NCBI GenBank assembly: GCA_026225945.1
Contig: JAMJFZ010000239.1
Span: 30,394,501 to 30,458,500, forward strand
Source of the DNA: Cricetomys ansorgei
Lineage: Eukaryota > Chordata > Mammalia > Rodentia > Nesomyidae
DNA: 64,000 nucleotides
Direction of reading: 5' to 3'
Part shown: positions 55,676 through 64,000 of the stretch, in pieces
How the letters are laid out: each line of letters begins with the position of its first letter
Position numbering within the stretch: position 1 is the stretch's first letter
The notes under the pieces: generated by a model
Database searches by the model: none
What the model saw: the letters and a program-made list of their open reading frames with translations, nothing else
What the model was told of the DNA's origin: nothing
Program-made: the position numbers and the translations under genes

Positions 55676-57640
55676 CAAATCCACTGACTGCCTAGGAGCA
55701 AAACAGAACACTGCATCTAAGGACTAGATAGAAAACCCAAGTGAAGATAGCGACAAGTATTTCTAAACAATAGTAAAGAATATTTTAGCTCACCGGCTTC
55801 TTCCTTCCCCTGTATGTCCTTTGTCATAAAACTTGTAGTTCAACAGGTCTCCACTTTGATTTTGAAAAGGAAATTTCATTTTCACCAAAATGGTCATCCT
55901 CATATGAATCAGTAAGTGGTTAAGTCGGTAGGACAAGGTGCCATACAATGATAATAAGGCTGATCTTCACATTTGCCAGTCACCCTAATTTAAACCAATA
56001 TCCCTTTTCGTGGATCCCCTTCGTTGACAGCACATTTTAAGTATGAAATATACAGCAGCATCTAGAGCTCTTTTCACAGGAGAGAGCCATCATGGCCAGG
56101 GAAAAGGAAGAACTATAGAGAAGCATGTTTTGTTTACTGTGACTGATCTACATATTACAGCACCCTATGGAGTCATCCAGAATGGTCATGCCCAATGTGC
56201 ATGACTGGAGGAAAAAGTCCCTCGGTAACTTAGGGTCTGATGCCACAAAGGCTGTCAAGCAGAAATACCACTGAAAACTGCTTGATAAAAAAGAACTTCT
56301 CCGGAACAGCTTTCTGGCTTATCAGCAGAAGCACAGCTTAGCACCCATGACAGAAATGTCACTGGCCATTTATATTCACTGCTCTGCAATATGCATTGAT
56401 TGTGCAGAACATGGGTCCCTTTCAAATACAGAAGAATGTGACACAGGGGGCTGTTGAATAGTGGTTCTTAGAATACTTTCAACATGTTCAAAGGAGAATA
56501 ATTTCCCTTTTCAATAGAAAAGAATGAACACAGTGAGCTCTCCAGAGGGTAAGAGGAAAGCCTCTTCTTAATGGGGTCATTCCCTTTTCTGTTCTAATTG
56601 TAAGATGCCAACTTTCTTGGAAAATGAATAACTGGCAACCCACCTAGTCCAGCAATGTCTGGGGCTGTGATAAGGATGCATTTCTATCTCGCTCCTAATC
56701 AACACAAGAAAGGGACCCAAAGGAAGGCTGGACAATGAGAGGACAGAGACCCTTGGTTTAAATGGCAACATGAAAGGACAAACCAGAAAGGCATGGTACC
56801 ACTTCCATTGGAGCTTCTGCCTTGCTCACTTGTAGATATGCATTTTTTAACTTGTATTTTGAATCTCAAAGGGAAAATTTTTACCCCATGAAGAATTTTA
56901 CTCTACCCACTGTATCAGGTCATATTAAGGCTAAGCAAGTCACTATTTCTATTATCATTTCACTTAAAAATAACCACATATCGAGAAGCAGGTAATAATA
57001 TCTATGAATAGGCTTAAATGTTTGTGGTGTTCAGTAACTTAAATATCTTAAATTCAGTAACTGAAATAACTTTTGAATATTTAGAGGCATCTGACTGATA
57101 CATTAGAGAATGCAGAATGCAGAGACCCAGGTCACTATTCTTCATCATTTGTGTGAAGCCAAACAATGAACATAGTACATGTTTTCATAATGGCAGATCT
57201 TACATGTGGTAAAAGTATGTGCCTGGCATTTTACAAAATCAGAAACAAACCAATTAGGTCCGTGTTACTGGTGACTTGATACTTCGGTCCTGAATAGATC
57301 ACATTAGCTCAAAATCAGCTCACATAACAATGAAAGCAGGAAATAGAGACAGGTCAGGCTGGTAAGGACAGAGACCTTGAGCTCTTGTCCTTGGCTGAAA
57401 ACCAGAAATGTCTGTCTAGGCCAGAGGTCAAAAGTACCAAAGTATTTGGGGACCCTGTTCCACAGTCTGGCTTTTGGTTATCTTTCCTCTCCTTTACACA
57501 CATGCCTGAAAGCTATATTTGAGGATGAGACTGAAATTCCAGTCCAGGCACTTAAGAGGCAATGGACACCTCATAAGTGGGCCAACTGGCCTGACCAGCT
57601 CACATCCAGGAAAGCCGTCATCTCTTAATCCCTAGTCTGT
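55676..57640. other. Unique non-coding stretch
   Basis: No nameable element and no coding signal in nearly 2 kb. Confidence 0.48.
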
Positions 57641-57790
57641 GTCTCTCAGTGGCAACCCTTTCCTTCATACCTACTCTTGCTGTATAGGAGCTACATTCTC
57701 ACCTTAGGACCAATAATAAACAAACTCCTTTCTGAAACTCACCCTCCTCGTTGTTCACGATAGTCTTCAAGTTTGCGAGGCAGAATACAC
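57641..57790 (+). repeat. LTR-like 3' end, unnamed
   Basis: CACCTTAGGACCAATAATAA leads to ACAAACTCCTTTCTGAAACT and CACCCTCCTCG, resembling the AATAAA, CTCCTTTC, AACTCACCCTC order seen at 4078-4116. The preceding CTGTGTCTCTCAGTGGCAAC text would fit a U3/R part. No left end is defined. Confidence 0.35.
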
Positions 57791-58564
57791 TGAAGACTTT
57801 GCCATGGGCTGTTTTGGTGGTCATTAATTCATTAGGATTTTAGCCCCCTGATCTCACCTGATGCACGAAAGCATCCATTGCTCTCAAGGGCCCTGCTTTC
57901 TCCCTTTTACTGATTGAGAAGCAAAAGATGTCGCCATTACCTCTTTCTTCCCTATTGATTTCAGTCAGTCAACAATTGTTTAAGAATTAGCTGTACCAAG
58001 ATCAATATAGACTTAGAATAGAAAATGAATATTTAGTGTTTTCCTAAGGCATTTGTAAAATGAAGAAGTATGATCATATTACTTTAAATAACTAAATAAC
58101 TACTAAAATATTTACATGGGTAGAGAACCAACAACAGAAGGACATTAGAATTAAGCAGAGCAGGAACCTCAGGGCAGTGGATAAACTAAGAGATCATGGA
58201 GATCTCCTTCCTTTTTAAGCCTAAATTGAATGATAAACTGTGCAACACATAAAATGAATGATATAAAAATCTCGCATATAGTAGATCTTCAATTATTATG
58301 GAGAATATTAACAACAGATTGTCAGTTTGGCAAGGCCTTGTTTCAACATGACTCCTACACCTCAGTCTGAGGATTCCTGGGTCACACTGACTGCCGTTGG
58401 ATCACGAGCTCCCCTTAACTGCCCTCTGGTGTTTTATCTCAACTCTTAGGTTCCACACACTATTGATCTATTTTCTATTACATGATAATAACTTCATTAT
58501 GTGGATAAAACCCACAGTTGCTAGGCCTAGTGCTTTAAAGCATCCATTATTCATTTTAATTCAT
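57791..58564. other. Unique non-coding stretch
   Basis: No element or exon is recognised. Confidence 0.5.
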
Positions 58565-58680
58565 TTTTTGGAGACAATGTCTCCCACTGTAGATCACGCT
58601 GGCCTAGAACACACTATGGAGCCCATCTGGCCTTGAATTCACAGCCAAGAACAAGAATCATCCTGCCTCAAATCCCACCA
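58565..58680 (-). mobile_element. Old B1-type SINE, antisense
   Basis: TTTTTGGAGACAATGTCTCC, CACTGTAGATCACGCTGGCC (58585), TAGAACACACTATGGAGCCC, TCTGGCCTTGAATTCACAGC (58626) and ATCCTGCCTCAAATCCCACC follow the reverse complement of B1, heavily diverged. Confidence 0.77.
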
Positions 58681-58819
58681 GGCAACATACAGATAGTACA
58701 CGCTCCTAAGGACCAGCGAGTAAAGAGAAACCAATGAACAATACACTCACCCAACAAAGACAAGACCAGATATCAGCACCTAGAATTGTGTCCTAATTTT
58801 AAAAAATTAAAACATACAT

Positions 58820-59200
58820 ACAAAACATGACCTTAAACATCTCTCAAAGGTTCACATGTGGCAAGCTTGGTCCCCAGCCTATAACCCTAGTGAAGGCAGG
58901 GGTTAGAATCCTTAGGAAGAGAGGCCTAGTGTAATGAGATTAGGTAATTGAAGGTAGGCCCTTGAAGGGGATATTGGGGCCTTGGTCCCTTCTATTCTCT
59001 TTGTTTCCCAGCCACTATAACATAAGTGGTCTCCTCTGCCATGCATTCCTGATGTAATGTCCCATGTTTTCACAGGTCTAAGGCAATAAAGCTCATAACC
59101 AGACTGAACCCTCTGAAACCATGAACCAAAGTAATCCTTTTCTGGTATTAACTTCATTTTCTCAGGTATATTGTGTGACAGCGACAACACCTAACTGGCA
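58820..59200 (+). mobile_element. Old MaLR LTR
   Basis: GCTTGGTCCCCAGCCTATAA (58865), AGAGGCCTAGTGTAATGAGA (58919), GTAGGCCCTTGAAGGGGATA (58953), TTGGGGCCTTGGTCCC, CCTCTGAAACCATGAACCAA (59110), CTCAGGTATATTGTGTGACA (59161) and CACCTAACTGGCA are in MaLR order, in sense. The polyadenylation signal is degraded to AAAGTAATCC. Left end approximate. Confidence 0.88.
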
Positions 59201-59965
59201 TATCTATCATTTTATAAATATCCAGAAAATTTGCACTGAGTAACAAGTGACTAAATAGACAAATATTACTAAGCTTCAATTTTAGAAGGTAAAAGGTTTT
59301 AGGGGGATGTAGTTTATCGTCGCCATCATAAAGGATAACATGCAATGCTCTAAACTTACACATGTGTGGTGTTCCTTCCTAGGAAACCCAGTTTCCTACA
59401 CAGAGAGAATTGATGGCTGTGGTTGGGGGCTACATGGCTCCCTTCAAGTCACACTTTTCTCAGTTTCTTTGTCCATCTTATGACCCTGTGTCAATCACAT
59501 AAGCTCTCTGACTCGTGTAACACCTAAACTGTGTCCTGAGCTACAGAGATGAATGAGTCCCTCACAGTGTATCCCAAGTACCAAGTGAGCCACGTTGAAT
59601 GCGTGCATGGTAACAGCTCTACACAGACACATGCAGTACAGTGATGTAAGTCTGGCCTTGTCCTCCGGAAAGCAAACTGTGAGATCCTGCAGATTCTTGA
59701 ACCATCTATTGCATCAGTACAGTAACTGAACTAAAATTTCAAAATATTGCCTTGAGTATTTTCACTGTAAAATTTAGGACATGTGTGGTTTGTAGAATTA
59801 TGAAGCCCACTGGAAATACTATGCTAACAGTATTTTCAAGAGGAAACTTTTATTATACATTTTTGCTATTTTTTGCTGAAACCAAGGATATCATAATGAA
59901 GCACTAATGTGATGCAGCTTAAATAAAATTTTAAAAAATGCATTTGACTATCCTGTGTAGAGAAA
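59201..59965. other. Unique; MIR-like piece at 59478-59530
   Basis: ATGACCCTGTGTCAATCACA then TAAGCTCTCTGACTC (59479-59513) resembles the MIR core TGACCTTGGGCAAGTCAC followed by CTCTCTGAGCCTC. The rest shows nothing. Confidence 0.4.
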
Positions 59966-60448
59966 CACTTGGAAAAAGTTTTTGTTATTTTGGTTTCTTT
60001 AAAAATGTAAAAGGACGATTGGATTAGGTTCGTGTTCCCACCCCAGCTGTGGTGTAGCTGTTTATGAATTGGATTTGGAATGCTTGAAGCAGGTGGCTAT
60101 AATTTGGTTGAGTGCATTCATTCTGGCACCTGTAGCTTGTCTTTGGGATTGTGTGCCGCATGGGTTTATGGGATCATTTGGTTTAGGGCATAAAGATCTG
60201 AAGCCCCTAGAGTTGGTGTGGGTGTTGGTTGGTGGTTCATTGGTTGGGTTGCTGTCATTTGTTAGTGTGATAATTCCTAAAAGAACAAAGGTTGGAGAGA
60301 TTCAAGCTTAGGACAACCTAAAAAGAAACTTGAAGATTTCTACTTTTTTCTCTTTATGTATTAAGCTGCCTGTAAAAACAGTGAAGATTTCTATCTTTCC
60401 TTTCTCCTTCCCTAAATTGAGGGTAGAAGATTGTAGCATAATCCTACA
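59966..60448 (+). repeat. Unnamed dispersed repeat A, copy 2
   Basis: Direct copy of 44035-44560. Landmarks: TGTTATTTTGGTTTCTTTAA (59983), AATTGGATTTGGAATGCTTG (60067), TATAATTTGGTTGAGTGCAT (60099), a GGTGTGGGTGTTGGTTGGTG part (60215), GAAGATTTCTATCTTTCCTT (60382) and CCTAAATTGAGGGTAGAAGA (60411). Small indels and many substitutions separate the copies, so both are old. The family remains unnamed. Confidence 0.72.
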
Positions 60449-61562
60449 GTCTTGCTCTGTCAACTAATGGGCCTTGTTTAGCCATACCCACATCAGGAGT
60501 GATAATCCTACATCCTCATGGGAATGCTGCTGACAGATGGCCTTTATCTGTCATTCTTCTGGCTTGGACAAACACAAAGACAGCCGTGTTGTTCAAAGTC
60601 ATGCCCCTTCCAAGGGATATCCACACCCAATGACTGAAGAGAAGCCCCTTGATCTATGCTAAACAAAGTATGGTAAAGGATATCAGAGGACAAGTATGGT
60701 AAAGGACATTCTATTCCTCTCTCAGTCCAATTCTGTCCCCTCCCTTTACAATTTGTCCCAAGAACAACCCTAAGTAGACCTGGCAACTGCTAACTACCTA
60801 CTTTGAATCTGCTTCTTATGAAGCCCAACCTACAGTAACTCTCAAGATAAACATCTTAATAAATCTTTAATAAAAACTACTGCATATTCCCTACATCCCA
60901 CAACAGTAGAAGCCCCCACTCTCCACAGTTTCACACTTTTGCTTTATTATAGTTTCTAAAGTACCCCTAGAAAGAATATAGGTCAATGTCTTGGTTAGGG
61001 TTCTATTGCTGAGAAGAGACATTTGGGTAGTGGGAAACAGATTCTAATTCTGAGTTTATGACTTCTCATCGACACATTAGATTTCCTCAGGAAAACTTTA
61101 TGTATGCTTAGGGTTCCTTTTCCTTGTAAATCATATTTGATGAGTCACCCATGGAATATTGTAGGAGTTTAATCTTAAAATCTCTTATGAAATCTACTAG
61201 CATCCTGAAATATCAAGATAGAACTGTGTATGTATTCTGTAATCACAGATGGTTTCTTTCTACAACTTTTTTTTTTTTTTAAGTGTCAGGTTGTTTCATT
61301 TCTTGGCTAATCTTTATTCACAATAAACTGTCTGGCATATGCAGAATAAGAATATGAACTAGAAAAAAATGGAAAATAATGTTTTGGGGGGATTTTTTAC
61401 TCCATGAAAGGTTATATCAAGCTTTAAACTTGTACATATATCTCCTGCAAGTAACCCCACACTTAACTATCTTGAAATGCAACTTCTCTCCTTATCTCTT
61501 GCTGTGTTATATACAAAACACACTGCACACCATGCACAAACATGTATTTATATGTGCTTTGT
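60449..61562. other. Mostly unique; short LTR scrap at 60990-61024
   Basis: TGTCTTGGTTAGGGTTCTAT followed by TGCTGAGAAGAGAC is the end of an MTD-type MaLR LTR in antisense, but only about 36 bases remain. A 15-bp direct repeat AAGTATGGTAAAGGA occurs at 60666-60680 and 60692-60706. A poly-T run lies near 61268-61280. TTAATAAATCTTTAATAAAA near 60859 resembles a polyadenylation region without a defined element. Confidence 0.5.
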
Positions 61563-61790
61563 TTGTGGTACTGGGGAGCAAGCCCAGAGCAAGTGCATGC
61601 CAAACAAGAACTTTCCTGAACAGCTAGATTCTCAACCCCTTTTCACTTTATATATTAAAGACAGCATTCAGGAAGTTACCCAGGCTTGAGCTGAACTCAC
61701 TCTGTAGTCCAGAAAGACTTTGAATTTGTAATCCTCCTTCTTTGACCCTCTGAACAGCTGGGATTACAGTTGCTAGCCTGAGTTGCTAGC
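61563..61790 (-). mobile_element. B1/ID composite SINE, antisense
   Basis: The left part (61563-61640) is the reverse complement of an ID head: TGTGGTACTGGGGAGCAAGC, CCAGAGCAAGTGCATGCCAA and CTAGATTCTCAACCCC. The right part (61652-61790) is the reverse complement of a B1 body: CAGGCTTGAGCTGAACTCAC (61681), TCTGTAGTCCAGAAAGACTT, TGAACAGCTGGGATTACAGT (61751). On the sense (minus) strand the order is B1 then ID, opposite to the ID-then-B1 order at 9959-10210. Either a B1-ID dimer or two neighbouring insertions. Confidence 0.75.
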
Positions 61791-62861
61791 CATCATTTAT
61801 GTGCATTTTCTGTTGCACCAAGTATTCAGGCATTCGTGTTGTGAAATCTTTTATAAAAACCCAATTCTCACTAACTTAAAAAATATGTCTTAGCTTTTAA
61901 TTTTGTGTTTGCTTTCATTGGTCTGTGTTTTGGTTTGTTTTTGTTGTTTTACAGTATTTGTTAGTAAGGGACAACTTAAAACACATCTTTTCTAGTGAAA
62001 AGATACAAGCAGATAAACAGTAATCTCCATAAGCCAACAACAAAATTATCTGGCTTGAAATGCTTAGCTTTACTATTAGAATCAAAAGTAAATTTTCTTC
62101 TTCAGTAGATAATTCATTGTCAGTAAAAATTTTCAGCATAGAATTAAGCTGAGGCATGAGGATGGCCCAGGAGTTCAGAGAAAGATCACGGGCTTACAGA
62201 GTAAAACTTTGTTTGCATAAAATAACGGTTTTTTTAAATAAAAATAAAAAATAGATTTATCTTGTTCTTGTGAGATTTAGTGGAAAGACATTTCTTTTCC
62301 AGAAAATTTTTTTTTCAATTATAAAACCCAAATTTGTTTTTAAATTGCCTGGTACCAATCTCAGTGAGTAATTGAAACCATTATGGAATATTGTGTGCCC
62401 CATTGTAGAGCAGGAAGCACAAGAGCTAAACAGATGGGTTCCGTGACTAAGAAAAGCCAGTCACTGTCATGTGACTAATTCAGGTATTATAAGTTGGAAA
62501 TGTCCAAGAAATATGAAGATGACAGTTGGCTGGTCAGAGGAGTGACTATGAGGCGTTTATAGGGATGGTGTGATGGAATCTGATTAGGACAGTCCATGTC
62601 TTTCTGCAGTGTCACAGTGGAAAGCCATTGTAAAATTAACACTGTTATTCCAAGGAAACAAAATCTAAATAACTTAAGCCAGAAGGGCTTAATTCTGGAT
62701 AACTTATGAGATCAGGTCTCAGTCAACAAAGAACATATCTTCATTATTTTAGTGCCTAAATGTTTACTCCCAAGAAAAACATCTCATTTCAAATGATGTC
62801 ACTTGTCTTACATGTAGTCTAGAGCTTTATAATCGTTTGCTGGAAGATTCTGGTAAAATTG
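61791..62861. other. Unique non-coding stretch
   Basis: AT-rich, with no named element. The part near 62530-62640 faintly resembles an old mammalian repeat. Confidence 0.45.
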
Positions 62862-63723
62862 ATATTCATAATTTGTGTAGATGTAGATATAGATGATGAT
62901 TTAGGGCAAAAAGAAATTTATTCTTTGGCCAATTCCAATCTCCAGTTCTAGTCCTAGAGCCCTGGAGCATTTCAGTCTCCATACAATCTAGAATGTTGAA
63001 TCCCCTGAGGCTTGCGATTCACTGAGCCACTCTAACGAGCTCCCTCTGAACTCAGAGCTGTGCTGAACTCAACTGACTCTTCTGGTTCAATTCAACTCAC
63101 TCACTGTTCTCGTTCCAAGCTGACTGGTTCACACTGACCTTCTGAGCTGGCTGACTGTTTCTGACTTTGGCAGACTCTGGTTGATTCCTGTAACTTCTCT
63201 GACTGAACTGCTCTGCTTGGCTTCAAACTGACTCATTCTTCCAGTCGGATACTGACTTCTTCTGCCAAACTGCCTCTGTATCTCCACCTCAGACTCCTCA
63301 GACTCCTTAGATTTCTCCTGTGACTCTGAGCTCTTACTGTTCCGTACTGCCTCAGTCTGCCTTCTGCTTCACTTGTCAAACGCTTCATTGTCCCTGTGTC
63401 TTGTCCTCTCTCTGTCTCTCTGAACTTTATGTGTTCTGTGAGATGAAAGCCTGCTTTTTCAATGATGAGAGTTGGGAGTTTCCTCACTCTGACTCACTCT
63501 TCCAAGTCTTCCTCTTATTTGTGACTTCTGTCTCATCTCAGATATCACTTTCTGTCTGACACTGACTCCTTCTGAAATCTGCTTCCTTTCTCCCACGTGC
63601 TAGAATTAGAGGTGTGTACCACCACTGCCTTCTGAATACTGGGATTAAAGATTTGTACCAACATTCTTTCTACCCTAGAGAAGCCATGTTGTTGGATTAA
63701 AGGATTACATATTCCTCTACAAA
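62862..63723. repeat. Unnamed dispersed repeat B, copy 2, with expanded middle
   Basis: Shares its ends with 49640-50115: TTTGTGTAGATGTAGATATA (62872), AATTTATTCTTTGGCCAATT (62916), CTCCAGTTCTAGTCCTAGAG near 62941, CCACGTGCTAGAATTAGAGG (63593), TACTGGGATTAAAG (63637) and GCCATGTTGTTGGATTAAAG with TATTCCTCTACA at 63710-63721. The middle (about 63030-63560) is nearly twice as long as in copy 1. It consists of loosely repeated CTGACT, CTGAACT and CTCAGACTC units, a pyrimidine-biased tract that seems to have grown by slippage. The region after it to 64000 shows nothing nameable. Confidence 0.75.
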
Positions 63724-64000
63724 TTTGTCCAAGGCAAAACAACCTCTCTTTGATTAAAATCAGCTTTCTTAAAATAACTGCCAAAGTTAGATAATTAGAC
63801 CTGTATATGGAAATATGAAAGACCTCTTGCATTAAAACATTGGTTCCAAAAGCATAGACTTCCTTCAGTACAGAAGGTTCTTGCTATTCAAAGCATGATT
63901 CATGAAAGATGCTTAACTTGAGAACATTTTAGAAATGTACAACCAGACTAAGGCACAAATCATCAAAACTGCAGCACAGGCTTATTGAAGTGTGATTTCC

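Noticed and set aside
1..64000. CRISPR array, operon, insertion sequence or phage-like system
   Set aside because: The repeats are mammalian SINEs, LINEs and LTRs; no evenly spaced direct repeats with unique spacers and no dense coding were found.

Overview
This window reads as non-coding DNA from a muroid rodent (mouse, rat, hamster or vole type). It carries rodent-only SINEs (B1, B2, B3, B4/ID), Lx-type L1 3' ends, MT/ORR1-type MaLR LTRs and URR1 hAT elements. These lie among older mammalian relics (MIR, L2, L1M, MLT1). Base composition is AT-rich and CpG is depleted except in a few islands. I cannot name the species. Family names come from comparison with remembered consensus sequences; no database search was run, so subfamily names are approximate.

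I find no convincing protein-coding exon, tRNA, rRNA or other RNA gene. Every open frame is short (131 codons at most), lacks a recognisable domain, and often lies across a repeat or microsatellite. The window is therefore intergenic or deep intronic.

Layout. 1-9.3 kb: old L1 relics, two MaLR LTRs, a TA/TG microsatellite, much unique sequence. 9.3-11.7 kb: a rodent L1 3' end, a B4 SINE and a nested pair in which a younger MaLR LTR (5-bp target duplication GATGA) splits an older MLT1 LTR. 13.4-14.0 kb: a CpG-retaining, homeobox-site-bearing unique block, the best regulatory candidate. 15.3-15.7 kb: a URR1 DNA transposon inside a B3 SINE. 17.4-18.2 kb: an L1 piece and an antisense ERV-like LTR. 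20.7-23 kb: SINE, LTR and L1 cluster. 23-30.8 kb: mostly unique, with a B1/B2 composite and two L1/B1 scraps. 30.8-33.2 kb: an LTR ending in a G/GA tract, an old B1 and an L2 3' end. 33-42 kb: unique DNA with an ID, a B1 and three MaLR LTRs. 42.4-46 kb: B2, B3 and a decayed endogenous retrovirus with inverted LTR pieces and a primer-binding-site-like motif. 48.4-51.2 kb: B1, an unnamed repeat, URR1, B3, B2 and a long CT/CA microsatellite. 52-60.5 kb: MIR-like pieces, MaLR LTRs, an old B1 and a second copy of a repeat also found at 44 kb. 61-64 kb: a B1/ID composite and a second copy of the unnamed repeat at 49.6 kb.

There is no operon-like or multi-gene system here. What the window offers is a layered insertion history, two repeat families I could define only by internal comparison, and a few candidate conserved regulatory blocks.
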